A DNA stretch of 64,000 nucleotides from Formosa undariae (GTDB lineage: Bacteria > Bacteroidota > Bacteroidia > Flavobacteriales > Flavobacteriaceae): NCBI RefSeq assembly GCF_042427615.1, contig NZ_JBHMEZ010000001.1, forward strand, positions 558,001 through 622,000, given 5' to 3'. Below are positions 18,888 through 27,948 of the stretch, piece by piece (position 1 is the stretch's first letter; the number at the start of each line of letters is the position of its first letter). The translations under genes were made by a program, and so were the position numbers. The notes below the pieces were generated by a model. The model made no database searches, had not been told where the DNA came from, and saw only the letters and a program-made list of their open reading frames with translations.

Positions 18888-20249
18888 TTATTTGGGAGTT
18901 TCTAATTTATTTGCTTTTTCTGTAAAATGCTTTGCTTCATTGGGTTGCTCTAAACCCAAATAAGACTGAGCTATTTGATAGTAAAAATCACTTTCTAATT
19001 TATTATCGTCAATAATATAATCCAATCCCATATTTAATTGATCAATAGCATCTTTAAAGCGATTTATTTTATTTAATGATAAACCCGCCATTAGATACAA
19101 TTCAGGCTGAGACGGATATTTAACTAGAGCTTCTGCTGTTTTTTTATAAGCCAAATCAAACTGTTCTAAACCAATATGAAGCACAATTATATTTCTTAAA
19201 ACCCCATAATTATCGCCTTCTAACTGTAGCGCTTCAGAATAATATGTAATTGCTTTTTCCTTTTCTCCTTTTGTGATGTAGTATTGCGCTAACTCTACTA
19301 GTGTTTTGCTATCGTTAGAATCACCAACCATTGCAGAAACTTCTACCAAATCTTGCTCGTATTGCGGGTTTTCCCCAACAAATCGCACAAAGTCTGAAAG
19401 GACCAAAACCTTTGCCTCTGCTTTAATTTCTGGGCTTTTCATAGCAATTTTCATAGATTCGATCGCCTTTTCAGGTTCCTGATCGTCTAAATAAAATTTA
19501 TATAATGCCAAATGTACTAATTGAGATTCGGGATTAATTTCAAGTAATTTTTTAGAGGTTTCGAATGCTTTTTCAATATCTCCACTTTCGCTATAACGAT
19601 AAATTAAAGCGAGATAATTCGATTCTTGATCCGGATCGTTTTCAACGCGCTCTTGAAGATTTTCTATTTGTTCTTTCTTCTGCCCTGTCGCATCATAAAC
19701 TTGATTTCTTAAAAAATCTCTACTTGCCGAAAGTCCGAATTCTTGATCCAATTCATCTAAAATCTTAATCGCCTCATTATAATCTTTAGTTCTAACAAAT
19801 AAAGTTGCTAAATCCTCCTTATAATCGGGATGATACTTGACTAACTGTTTAAGTGTTTTAATAGCCCTATCGTAATCATTTTGATGCACATACACATCGT
19901 AAAGCTCGTCTAAATACCACTCGTTATCTGGTTCTAGCTTCACTGCTTTTTTTAAAGCCTCTTCTGCCGCACCAAAGTTTTTAAGTTGATTATAGTTCTT
20001 GCCCATTTCAAAATAAAGCACAGATTGTGAATCGTCTATTTCAATACATTTCTGTAGCGCTTCAACAGACCTATTGTAATTCTCAATTCCTTTTTGCTTA
20101 AGAGCCTCGAAGAACAACTCCTGAAACTTATCGTCTGCTTCTCCTAAATCCTCTGTAGCATTTAAAACTGTTTCAACTTGAGCATGAGATTCCAGGGAAA
20201 CTAAAAAAAGCCCCCAAAAACCAAATATAATAATGGTTTTAAATCTCAT
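18888..20249 (-). CDS. Exported tetratricopeptide repeat protein
   Basis: A 453-residue protein with an N-terminal signal peptide (about 1-23, ending ESHAQ) followed by TPR-type helical pairs over the whole length. Examples are AVEALQKCIEIDDSQSVLYF, AEEALKKAVKLEPDNEWYL and AITYYSEALQLEGDNYGVL. TPR arrays are protein-binding scaffolds. Its stop abuts the DUF4292 lipoprotein start and the sugar nucleotidyltransferase lies 19 bases upstream, so it belongs to the same envelope-related operon. The partner is unknown. Confidence 0.85.
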   Translation of the reverse strand: MRFKTIIIFGFWGLFLVSLESHAQVETVLNATEDLGEADDKFQELFFEALKQKGIENYNRSVEALQKCIEIDDSQSVLYFEMGKNYNQLKNFGAAEEALKKAVKLEPDNEWYLDELYDVYVHQNDYDRAIKTLKQLVKYHPDYKEDLATLFVRTKDYNEAIKILDELDQEFGLSASRDFLRNQVYDATGQKKEQIENLQERVENDPDQESNYLALIYRYSESGDIEKAFETSKKLLEINPESQLVHLALYKFYLDDQEPEKAIESMKIAMKSPEIKAEAKVLVLSDFVRFVGENPQYEQDLVEVSAMVGDSNDSKTLVELAQYYITKGEKEKAITYYSEALQLEGDNYGVLRNIIVLHIGLEQFDLAYKKTAEALVKYPSQPELYLMAGLSLNKINRFKDAIDQLNMGLDYIIDDNKLESDFYYQIAQSYLGLEQPNEAKHFTEKANKLETPK

Positions 20250-20268
20250 ACTCCTATTGTACTTTATA

Positions 20269-21288
20269 TTAGTTTAAAACTGAATAATCTCCGATACTTA
20301 CGGTTTTAAACTCGCCATTAAATTCTACGTAATTACCAATCATAGCCTCATCTAAATTAGCATTTTTAATAGTTGAATGCGTACTAATTATGGTGTTTTT
20401 AACAGTTGTATTTATCAATACACATCCCTTACCAATCGATACATTTGGACCAACAGTAGTATCTGTTAGCACTACATCTTGACCGATATAACAAGGCTCT
20501 ATAATTTTTGAATTGTTAAGAACTACAGAAGAATCTACTAATTGTTCTTCTCCATCGGCATGCAGGAAGCCTAACATTTTACCATTTGTTTCTACGGTAA
20601 CTGCTTTGTTTCCACAATCCATCCACTCATCGACCTGACCTGTTTTAAAAACTTTTCCTTTAGCCATCATCCCTTTAATACCATCGTTAATTTGGTATTC
20701 ACCACCATTAATAATGTTATTATCTAATACGTGCTGAAGTTCGTCTTTAAGAACGGCTATATCTTTAAAATAGTATATCCCGATAACTGCTAAATCACTA
20801 ACAAAGTTTTCAGGTTTTTCGACTAATTCAACAATTTCTTGGCGTTCGTTTAATTTTACAACTCCAAAAGCTTCCGGTTTATCGACTTGCTTCACCCAAA
20901 TTACAGCATCTGCATCTTCGTCTAAATTAAAATCGGCACGAATTAAAGTGTCTGCATATGCTACAACTGCAGGACCAGATAAAGAATCCTTAGCACTCAT
21001 AATCGCATGACCTGTACCTAAAGGTTGGTCTTGTCTATATATAGATGCTTTTGCTCCAAGGTCGTTTGCAAGTTTGGTTAAACTTTCTACAACATCGTCT
21101 CCGAAGAATGCCGGATCTCCTAAAATAAATGCAACTTCTTCGATTGGTTGATCTATTACTTTTGCGATATCTTTTACCAAACGATGAACGATTGGCTGTC
21201 CCGCAACAGGAATTAATGGTTTAGGCACTGTTAATGTGTGAGGGCGTAATCGCGATCCGCGACCTGCCATGGGTACAATAATTTTCAT
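20269..21288 (-). CDS. Sugar-1-phosphate nucleotidyltransferase with left-handed beta-helix tail
   Basis: A 339-residue protein. Residues 1-235 form the nucleotidyltransferase domain: MKIIVPMAGRGSRLRPHTLT with the GXGXRLRP pyrophosphorylase signature, the PKPLIPVAG substrate loop and YADTLI near the metal site. Residues 250-339 contain hexapeptide-like repeats typical of a left-handed beta-helix (VVLNNSKIIEPCYIGQDVVL). Such enzymes make NDP-sugars from sugar-1-phosphate and NTP. The nucleotide and sugar cannot be fixed from the sequence. It is distinct from rfbA at 63 kb. The GC-rich repeat at 21287-21391 separates it from dut. Confidence 0.87.
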   Translation of the reverse strand: MKIIVPMAGRGSRLRPHTLTVPKPLIPVAGQPIVHRLVKDIAKVIDQPIEEVAFILGDPAFFGDDVVESLTKLANDLGAKASIYRQDQPLGTGHAIMSAKDSLSGPAVVAYADTLIRADFNLDEDADAVIWVKQVDKPEAFGVVKLNERQEIVELVEKPENFVSDLAVIGIYYFKDIAVLKDELQHVLDNNIINGGEYQINDGIKGMMAKGKVFKTGQVDEWMDCGNKAVTVETNGKMLGFLHADGEEQLVDSSVVLNNSKIIEPCYIGQDVVLTDTTVGPNVSIGKGCVLINTTVKNTIISTHSTIKNANLDEAMIGNYVEFNGEFKTVSIGDYSVLN

Positions 21289-21391
21289 TCCTCTCCCTAA
21301 CCCTCTCCAAAGGAGAGGGAATTTTTATTATGGTTAAATTATGTTTTTACTTCTATATTAACTTCCTCCTTCTGGGAGGGTTGAGGTGGGA
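21287..21391. repeat. GC-rich inverted-repeat intergenic element
   Basis: This fills nearly the whole gap between dut and the nucleotidyltransferase gene. A perfect hairpin CCCTCTCC-AAA-GGAGAGGG lies at 21301-21319. A second one, CCTCC..GGAGG, lies near 21365-21380. The outer blocks are imperfect inverted copies: CTCTCCCTAACCCTCTCC at the left, GGGAGGGTTGAGGTGGG at the right. The composition is unlike the AT-rich surroundings. It resembles the dispersed REP-like palindromes of Bacteroidota genomes; membership needs a genome search. Confidence 0.65.
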
Positions 21392-21826
21392 CTATTTCTT
21401 CCCCGTACTTCCAAATCCACCTTCACCTCTTACAGTTTCAGAAAGTGTTTCTACTTCTACAAATTGAGCTTGCTCATGTCTTGCAAACACCAATTGTGCA
21501 ATACGTTCGCCATTTTCGATTGTGAAATTTTCGTTAGACAAATTAACCAAAATTACACCAATTTCTCCTCTATAATCCGCATCGATAGTTCCAGGAGCAT
21601 TCAACACAGTAATCCCGTGTTTTGCTGCCAAGCCGCTACGAGGACGCACTTGAGCTTCGAAGCCAATAGGTAATTCTATAAATAATCCTGTTTTTACAAT
21701 AGTACGTTCTAAAGGTTTTAATATAATTGCTTCAGCTGTAACTGCACGCAAGTCCATTCCTGCTGAGGCTTCAGTTTCGTAATGAGGTAAAGCGTTGTCC
21801 GATTTGTTTATAATTTTTACTGTCAT
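21392..21826 (-). CDS. dut: dUTP diphosphatase (dUTPase)
   Basis: A 144-residue trimeric-type dUTPase that hydrolyses dUTP to dUMP and pyrophosphate, keeping uracil out of DNA and feeding dTMP synthesis. The five family motifs are visible in order: AGMDLRA; PRSGLAAKHGI; NAPGTIDADYRGEIGVILVN; the GERIAQLVF region; and the C-terminal Gly-rich arm RGEGGFGSTGKK. Length is standard. The gene starts 1 base after the stop of the flippase gene, so it is in that operon. Confidence 0.95.
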   Translation of the reverse strand: MTVKIINKSDNALPHYETEASAGMDLRAVTAEAIILKPLERTIVKTGLFIELPIGFEAQVRPRSGLAAKHGITVLNAPGTIDADYRGEIGVILVNLSNENFTIENGERIAQLVFARHEQAQFVEVETLSETVRGEGGFGSTGKK

Positions 21827-21827
21827 C

Positions 21828-23288
21828 TTATTTTTTTAATAACATTTGAATGTCTTGTTTTTCAAACTTATATATAATCAGCATATAAATTGAAAGCAAC
21901 CCAATTCCAACCACATAATTTTCTCTAAAGAAATAGAATGAAAGGATTGAGAATGCTACTGATATTACTATATAAGCACTAATTTTTTTGATGTTATATG
22001 GGATTGGGTAATATTTTCTTCCGAAGTAATACGACAATAAAACCATACTTCCATATGCTGCTAAAGTTGCGATTGCTGAACCTCTATAACTGATAATTGG
22101 TATAAGCCAAAAGTTTAAAACTAAAGTCACTAATGCCCCAAATATAGAAATATAAGCGCCATATTTCGTGCGATCTGTAATTTTATACCATACCGATAAA
22201 TTGTGATACATGCCTAAAAACAAATACGCCAAAAGTATAATTGGTACTACAGACATGGCTTCCCAATAGTCTTCACTTCTAATAACGATTACTTTTAAAA
22301 GATCTGCAAACACAATAACTCCTAATAGAATTAAAGATCCAATAGTTACGAAAAACTCTAAAATTTTAGCATAGTTTTTCTGAGGGTTTGCAGTTTTAGC
22401 ATGACTAAAAAAGAACGGCTCGATACCTAAACGATATGCTGTTGCAAAAAGCGTCATGAATAAAGCAAGTTTGTAACACGCAGAATACATCCCAATTTGG
22501 GTGTCTGCAATATTTTCTGGGAGTAAATAACTTAGTAAAATACGGTCGAAGGTTTCATTAACTGAAAAGGCAATTCCAGCAATCAGGACAGGAAAAGCAT
22601 AACGCATCATCCGTTTCCATAAGTCGGTATTGAAATTATATTTAACCTTCAAATAGAAGCCTAACAATAATAATAAAGTAACTGCACTAGCTATTAAATT
22701 GGCTATAAAAATATAATTGATTTGATAATTATCCTTACATATACTATCGAATACACCAATACTGTAAGACCAATCTCTTAAACCTAAAAGGAAGAACAGA
22801 TTTAATCCCAAATTAATAGCAACATTTACAATTTTGATAATGGCATATGTCATCGATTTTTCTTTGGCACGTAACCATGCAAAAGGTATAATTACAAGGG
22901 CATCTAGAAGTAATATCCAAATAACAAGTTTTATGTATTCTACTTTAATATCAGTGATGTAAGCGATTTGATCTTGGAAAATTAAAGCCAAACCAAAAAA
23001 CACAAAGGAAGAAATGACTAGAGAAATGGTTGATGTTCCGACAACTTCATCTTGATTTTTCTCATTATTAAAGAATCTAAAAAAAGCGGTTTCCATACCA
23101 TAGGCCAGGATAACATTGAACATAACAAACCATGAGAAAATAATGGAGACTGTTCCGTATTCGGCAACCGAATTTAACACCCCTGGCGAGGTGTATAACG
23201 GCACCAAAAAGAAATTAAGCATACGAGGAAGCACCGTAGCTAAACCGTAAATAAATGTCTGTTTAAAAAGGCGTTGTAAAGAGCTCAA
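21828..23288 (-). CDS. Polysaccharide/lipid flippase (MOP superfamily, Wzx-like)
   Basis: A 486-residue polytopic inner-membrane protein with about 12-14 hydrophobic helices, typical of the MOP/Wzx export family that flips lipid-linked oligosaccharides or related lipids across the membrane. The N-terminus (LQRLFKQTFIYGLATVLPRMLNFFLVPLYT) is the characteristic first helix of the family. It begins with TTG (no nearby ATG). It lies with dut and a sugar nucleotidyltransferase rather than in the polysaccharide locus at 42-64 kb, which has its own Wzx at 53128-54540. The cargo of this one is unknown. Confidence 0.88.
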   Translation of the reverse strand: MSSLQRLFKQTFIYGLATVLPRMLNFFLVPLYTSPGVLNSVAEYGTVSIIFSWFVMFNVILAYGMETAFFRFFNNEKNQDEVVGTSTISLVISSFVFFGLALIFQDQIAYITDIKVEYIKLVIWILLLDALVIIPFAWLRAKEKSMTYAIIKIVNVAINLGLNLFFLLGLRDWSYSIGVFDSICKDNYQINYIFIANLIASAVTLLLLLGFYLKVKYNFNTDLWKRMMRYAFPVLIAGIAFSVNETFDRILLSYLLPENIADTQIGMYSACYKLALFMTLFATAYRLGIEPFFFSHAKTANPQKNYAKILEFFVTIGSLILLGVIVFADLLKVIVIRSEDYWEAMSVVPIILLAYLFLGMYHNLSVWYKITDRTKYGAYISIFGALVTLVLNFWLIPIISYRGSAIATLAAYGSMVLLSYYFGRKYYPIPYNIKKISAYIVISVAFSILSFYFFRENYVVGIGLLSIYMLIIYKFEKQDIQMLLKK

Positions 23289-23354
23289 TATATTTTAAAT
23301 TCTAGGAGGCTAAAAGTATAGAAATAAGGAGTACTAAAAAAGGAAACAAACTAA

Positions 23355-23852
23355 TTATTGCCGATTTGGCTTAGCTTGAGGAATGAAAGGCGTCTGTTTT
23401 GTATATAAAGTCTCCAATTTAAAATAATTGACTTTTCCGAGTTGTTTAAATCCAATAACACACTCGTTTTTTAGCAATTGGAATTTAGGTTGTACAACGA
23501 TTTCTTTAGTCTCGTTTTTTGGCATAACAACAGCACTTATAGGTGCATCATTTCTTTTAGAGCGATCTATTTGCCTTCCCATAAATAATAATGGATTATG
23601 GGAGTCTTGAATTAGTTTCAATTGGTTAGTTCCAAAATAGATACTATCTAAACTAATACTGCTAGGAAGGTTGTCTTTTAATGAGACGAATATATTAGTA
23701 CCAGACCCTCCCATTTTTACTCCAGAGTTCCAGTGTTGCACATAAACTTCATCTATACTAAATGGAACTTCCTTTTCAAATTTCTGAGAAGCGCAATTTG
23801 TTATTGAGCAAACCAATACACTATAAAGCAAAAATAATTTAAATGATTTCAT
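23355..23852 (-). CDS. Small predicted lipoprotein, family not recognised
   Basis: A 165-residue protein from the ATG at 23852. That start gives a clean lipoprotein signal (MKSFKLFLLYSVLVCSITNC, Cys20); an upstream in-frame start at 23924 would bury the signal and overlap a terminator. The mature part looks beta-rich with NIFVSLKDNLP and CVIGFKQLGKVNYFKLETLY segments. It lies downstream of the atp operon terminator and upstream of the flippase gene. I cannot assign a function. Confidence 0.75.
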   Translation of the reverse strand: MKSFKLFLLYSVLVCSITNCASQKFEKEVPFSIDEVYVQHWNSGVKMGGSGTNIFVSLKDNLPSSISLDSIYFGTNQLKLIQDSHNPLLFMGRQIDRSKRNDAPISAVVMPKNETKEIVVQPKFQLLKNECVIGFKQLGKVNYFKLETLYTKQTPFIPQAKPNRQ

Positions 23853-23902
23853 GCTAGCAATTTTACGTTCATTAAAGATACTAAATCCAAATTTGTGACA
23901 TA

Positions 23903-23930
23903 AAAAAAGCCTCGCAAATTGCAAGGCTTT
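23903..23930 (-). terminator. Terminator of the atpBEFHAG operon
   Basis: A 12-bp stem with one mismatch at 23906-23930 (AAAGCCT..AGGCTTT) is followed on the minus strand by a U-tract (plus A-run 23902-23908). It lies about 70 bases past the atpG stop. Confidence 0.85.
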
Positions 23931-23997
23931 AATTCTATTTTGACATTAATTTTTAGACTAGTATCTAAAAAGTGTTTTAAGAACTTAAATTAGGTTA

Positions 23998-24858
23998 CTA
24001 ATCATTAAGTGCTTCTGCACCACCAACAATTTCTAAGATTTCGTTAGTAATTGAGGCTTGACGTGCCTTGTTATATGTTAATTTTAATTGATCTCTTAAT
24101 TCTGTTGCATTGTCGGTTGCTTTATGCATTGCTGTCATACGTGCACCGTGCTCACTTGCAAACGAATCTCTAAGTCCTTTAAATAATTGATTCTTTAATG
24201 ACTTAGGAATTAATTGATCTATAATTTCTAGTTTTGATGGCTCGAAAATATATTCAGTATTTACTTCTTTTTCAACTTCTATAGGAGAAATAGGTAAAAA
24301 TTGCTCTGTTGTTACAATTTGAGTGGCTGCATTTTTAAACTGATTGTAAACAATATCAATTCTATCATACTCACCAGCAACAAACTGTTGCATTAAAGAC
24401 TCGGCAATTACAGATACATTTTCGAAAGTTAAATCATCGAAAATTTCACTTTTATTACCTACAATTTTATTGGTCTTCTTAAAAGCATCATTTGCTTTTT
24501 TTCCAACTACAAGATAAGATACATCTTTACCAGCATATTTTATTTTAGCTAAGTTGTTTACCTCTTTAATAATATTAGAGTTAAACGCACCACATAAACC
24601 TCTATTAGAAGTTATCGCTACAATAAGTACTTTATTTACTTCTCTTTGTTCTGAATATTTATTAGATATCTCAGAATCTATAGTCGCACTTAAAGTTTGT
24701 AAAAGTTCTGTAAGCTTGTCTGAATAAGGACGCATAGCAGTAATAGCATCTTGCGCTTTCTTTAACTTTGCAGCAGACACCATTTTCATGGCACTTGTAA
24801 TCTGCATCGTTGAAGATACCGAAGCTATTCTGTTACGTATTTCTTTTAAATTTGCCAT
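23998..24858 (-). CDS. atpG: F1F0 ATP synthase gamma subunit
   Basis: A 286-residue central-stalk subunit that rotates inside the alpha3beta3 head and couples proton flow to ATP synthesis. The N-terminal helix ANLKEIRNRIASVSSTMQITSAMKMVSAAKLKKA and the C-terminal SEHGARMTAMHKATDNATE..NKARQASITNEILEIVGGA are the family signatures. I use the ATG at 24858; the longer frame starting at 24915 adds a non-homologous 19-residue stretch. It is last in the operon, with a 77-base gap from atpA. Confidence 0.96.
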   Translation of the reverse strand: MANLKEIRNRIASVSSTMQITSAMKMVSAAKLKKAQDAITAMRPYSDKLTELLQTLSATIDSEISNKYSEQREVNKVLIVAITSNRGLCGAFNSNIIKEVNNLAKIKYAGKDVSYLVVGKKANDAFKKTNKIVGNKSEIFDDLTFENVSVIAESLMQQFVAGEYDRIDIVYNQFKNAATQIVTTEQFLPISPIEVEKEVNTEYIFEPSKLEIIDQLIPKSLKNQLFKGLRDSFASEHGARMTAMHKATDNATELRDQLKLTYNKARQASITNEILEIVGGAEALND

Positions 24859-24935
24859 GTTTATTGTTAGAATAAAGTATTGAGTATTCAGTAGTGAGAT
24901 CGATATTAATCTCACTACTCAATACTAAAATCTAA

Positions 24936-26516
24936 TTATGCTTTATATTTAACTGATAATTCTTTTGCTACAGCTACTAATATATCTGTAACTTCATCAG
25001 TTAATTTACCAGCTTTTAAAGTACTTAAAGCATCAGAATGCTTAGCTCTTAAAAACTCTAGGTAATCATTTTGAAATTCTTTTACTTTATCAACAGGGAC
25101 GTCTTTCAGTAAGTTTTTAGAACCTGCATAAATAATTGCAACTTGCTCTTCTACTTTAAACGGATCGTTTTGAGCTTGCTTTAAGATCTCAACGTTACGT
25201 TTACCTTTGTTAATTACGTTTAAAGTTACGGCATCTAAATCAGAACCAAACTTAGCGAAAGCTTCTAGCTCACGGTATTGTGCTTGATCTAATTTTAAAG
25301 TACCAGATACTTTTTTCATAGATTTAATCTGAGCATTACCACCAACACGAGATACAGAAATACCTACGTTAATTGCTGGACGTACACCAGAGTTAAATAA
25401 ATCTCCATCTAAGAAGATTTGTCCATCTGTAATCGAAATTACATTTGTTGGGATATATGCCGAAACGTCTCCCGCCTGTGTTTCAATAATTGGTAACGCT
25501 GTTAAAGAACCACCACCTTTTACGATTGGCTTTAATGACTCTGGTAAGTCATTCATTTCTCTAGCAATGGCATCGTTATTGATAACTTTTGCAGAACGCT
25601 CTAATAAACGAGAGTGTAAGTAAAATACATCTCCAGGATATGCCTCACGTCCCGGTGGACGACGTAATAATAAAGATACCTCACGGTAAGCTACGGCTTG
25701 TTTCGATAAATCATCGAATACGATTAAAGCTGGTCTACCAGTATCTCTAAAATACTCTCCAATAGATGCTCCTGTAAAAGGCGCATAAACTTGCATTGCA
25801 GCAGGATCTGATGCATTTGCAGCAACTATTGTTGTGTAAGCTAAAGCTCCTTTTTCTTCAAGAGTTTTAGCAATTAAAGCTACTGTTGAAGCTTTTTGCC
25901 CAACAGCAACATATATACAATATACAGGCTCGCCTGCATCGTAAAATTCTTTTTGATTTAAAATAGCATCAATACAAACAGCAGTTTTACCTGTTTGTCT
26001 GTCACCAATTACCAACTCACGTTGCCCTCTACCCACTGGAATCATAGCATCAATAGCTTTTATTCCTGTTTGTAATGGCTCAGTTACTGGTTCTCTAAAG
26101 ATAACACCTGGAGCTTTACGTTCTAAAGGCATTTCGTAAGTTTTACCAGAGATTGGTCCTTTACCATCGATAGGATTTCCTAAAGTATCTACAACACGCC
26201 CAACAATACCTTCACCTACTTGAATAGATGCAATACGTTCTGTACGTTTTACTGTTGTTCCTTCTTTAACAAATTTTGAAGGTCCTAATAATACTACACC
26301 TACGTTATCTTCTTCAAGGTTTAATACAATCCCTTCAAGACCGTCTCCGAAATCTACTAATTCACCATATTGTGCATTAGCTAATCCGTAAACACGTGCA
26401 ATACCATCTCCTACAGTTAATACTGTACCTACTTCGTTTAAGGTTGCTCCTGCTTCAAAACCTTGCAGTTGTTGTTTTAGGATTGCTGTTACTTCAGCTG
26501 GTTTTACTTCTGCCAT
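24936..26516 (-). CDS. atpA: F1F0 ATP synthase alpha subunit
   Basis: A 526-residue F1 alpha subunit. The P-loop GDRQTGKT, the ATP-synthase signature PAINVGISVSRVGG, and the ALPIIETQAGDVSAYIPTNVISITDGQIFL stretch are intact. It forms the non-catalytic nucleotide-binding part of the F1 head with beta (atpD). atpD and atpC are not in this window; in many Bacteroidota they are encoded apart from this cluster. It is 55 bases downstream of atpH. Confidence 0.97.
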   Translation of the reverse strand: MAEVKPAEVTAILKQQLQGFEAGATLNEVGTVLTVGDGIARVYGLANAQYGELVDFGDGLEGIVLNLEEDNVGVVLLGPSKFVKEGTTVKRTERIASIQVGEGIVGRVVDTLGNPIDGKGPISGKTYEMPLERKAPGVIFREPVTEPLQTGIKAIDAMIPVGRGQRELVIGDRQTGKTAVCIDAILNQKEFYDAGEPVYCIYVAVGQKASTVALIAKTLEEKGALAYTTIVAANASDPAAMQVYAPFTGASIGEYFRDTGRPALIVFDDLSKQAVAYREVSLLLRRPPGREAYPGDVFYLHSRLLERSAKVINNDAIAREMNDLPESLKPIVKGGGSLTALPIIETQAGDVSAYIPTNVISITDGQIFLDGDLFNSGVRPAINVGISVSRVGGNAQIKSMKKVSGTLKLDQAQYRELEAFAKFGSDLDAVTLNVINKGKRNVEILKQAQNDPFKVEEQVAIIYAGSKNLLKDVPVDKVKEFQNDYLEFLRAKHSDALSTLKAGKLTDEVTDILVAVAKELSVKYKA

Positions 26517-26571
26517 TTTATCTAGATATAAGCTCTAATCGAAATAATTTTCGATTAAAAAATTTATAAAA

Positions 26572-27108
26572 TTAATTTAATGAAAATTCTTGTTTTATTT
26601 TATTCAGTTTGTCTGCTACGCTATCGTCGTATTGCAAATCTCCAACACGTAAAATGAAACCACCAATAATGTCTTCATCGATTACATTTTTAACCTCAAC
26701 TGTTTTCCCTGTTAACTCCTTTAGTTTAGCTAAAATTTTAACTTCTAAATCACTTGTTAACGGTACAGCTGTAGTTACTATTGCTATTTCGGTTCCAGAT
26801 AATTGCTCGAAAAGTTGTTTATACTTCGTTGCAACCTCTTCCAAAAGTGGTAATCTTCTGTTCTCTATTAAAGTGTCGAACAATTTAACTGTTAATGGTG
26901 TGGTAGATTTAAAAATTTCTAACAACGCCGACTTCTTAACAGACGATTTAATTACAGGACTTTCAAGCATATCGCTTAAGTCTTTACTATCTGCAATAGT
27001 CTTAGCAATTAAAGTCATATCCGAATTCACAGCCTCAGCCGAATTATCCGTTTTTGCTATTCCTAGAACTGCTTTTGCGTAACGTATTGATGCTCTTGCT
27101 CCTGCCAT
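26572..27108 (-). CDS. atpH: F1F0 ATP synthase delta subunit
   Basis: A 178-residue delta subunit (OSCP type) linking the F1 head to the b-subunit stator. It shows an N-terminal helical domain (ASIRYAKAVLGIAK, typical ARRYAxAL-like start) and the C-terminal signature EVKNVIDEDIIGGFILRVGDLQYDDSVADKL. It lies 6 bases after atpF, so the two are likely co-translated. Confidence 0.95.
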   Translation of the reverse strand: MAGARASIRYAKAVLGIAKTDNSAEAVNSDMTLIAKTIADSKDLSDMLESPVIKSSVKKSALLEIFKSTTPLTVKLFDTLIENRRLPLLEEVATKYKQLFEQLSGTEIAIVTTAVPLTSDLEVKILAKLKELTGKTVEVKNVIDEDIIGGFILRVGDLQYDDSVADKLNKIKQEFSLN

Positions 27109-27114
27109 TATTCC

Positions 27115-27615
27115 TTAGTTTAAAGTTGATTTACCTAGTAAAGAATCAACCAAAGCTAATTGCTTGTCTCTATTAGCTAATTCACCACGTACTACTTTTT
27201 CAGCAATTTCTAAAGACAATTCTGCAACGTGATTTTTAATCTCAACCATAGCGGATTTCTTTTCACTTTCGATAGCATGTTTTGCAGCCTCAATCATAGT
27301 ATTAGCTTGAGATTGTGCTTCATCTTTAGCATCTAGAATCAATTTATCTTTCATCTCACGTGCTTCTTTAAGCATCGTATCGCGTTCTGCTCTAGCTTGA
27401 TTTAATAATCTTTCATTATCTGCATGAAGATTTTGCATTTCAAGTTTAGCTTTTTCAGCAGATTCTATTGCATTTCTAATATCATCTTCACGAGTCTGTA
27501 AAGACCCTAATATTGGCTTCCATGCGAATTTACCTAATAATACAATTAAGATTAAAAGGATAATGGCTTGCATGATGAACAATCCAGGTGAAAAATCGTT
27601 TAATATTTGATCCAT
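27115..27615 (-). CDS. atpF: F1F0 ATP synthase subunit b
   Basis: A 166-residue stator subunit: one N-terminal membrane helix (GLFIMQAIILLILIVLLGKFAWKPI, about 10-34, with the conserved FxWKPI ending) followed by a long charged helix that reaches up to delta. It is separated from atpE by 105 bases containing a strong hairpin (27659-27701), the largest gap before atpA in the cluster. Confidence 0.95.
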   Translation of the reverse strand: MDQILNDFSPGLFIMQAIILLILIVLLGKFAWKPILGSLQTREDDIRNAIESAEKAKLEMQNLHADNERLLNQARAERDTMLKEAREMKDKLILDAKDEAQSQANTMIEAAKHAIESEKKSAMVEIKNHVAELSLEIAEKVVRGELANRDKQLALVDSLLGKSTLN

Positions 27616-27658
27616 TGTGTAACTAAATAAAAAGTTTTACTTCTGTTTTTGTTTAATT

Positions 27659-27701
27659 TATAACAGCTTCTGCAACCAACCGTTGCAGAATTGCTGTTAT
27701 A
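27659..27701 (-). other. Strong mRNA hairpin between atpE and atpF
   Basis: Outer arms TATAACAGC-type (27659-27667 with 27693-27701) and inner arms TTCTGCAAC/GTTGCAGAA (27668-27676 with 27682-27690) form an 18-bp stem with a 2-base bulge and a CAACC loop. On the transcribed minus strand no U-tract follows, so it is not a standard terminator. It may protect or process the atpE message, or act as an attenuator. Confidence 0.75.
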
Positions 27702-27720
27702 GCTTTTTTTACTATCAGGA

Positions 27721-27909
27721 TTATTTACCTAAGATTAAAGCACCGAATGCTAAACCTTCTAATAATGCTCCAATAATGATCATCGCAGTTTGGATTTTTC
27801 CAGCTGCTTCTGGTTGACGAGCAATAGCTTCCATTGCACTACCACCAATTTTACCAAGACCTAAACCAGCACCGATTACGATTAATCCTGCTCCAATTAA
27901 ATTGTACAT
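27721..27909 (-). CDS. atpE: F1F0 ATP synthase subunit c
   Basis: A 62-residue rotor-ring subunit with two membrane helices and the RQP loop (residues 31-33). The ion-binding carboxylate is Glu51 in GALLEGLAF, followed by Gly rather than the Thr/Ser of sodium-type rings, which fits proton use. It is short for the family but complete. Its stoichiometry (8-15 copies per complex) demands higher expression than its neighbours; the downstream hairpin may serve this. Confidence 0.96.
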   Translation of the reverse strand: MYNLIGAGLIVIGAGLGLGKIGGSAMEAIARQPEAAGKIQTAMIIIGALLEGLAFGALILGK

Positions 27910-27948
27910 ACTAATTGATTTTTAAAATATTAATTAAACAAATTCTTA

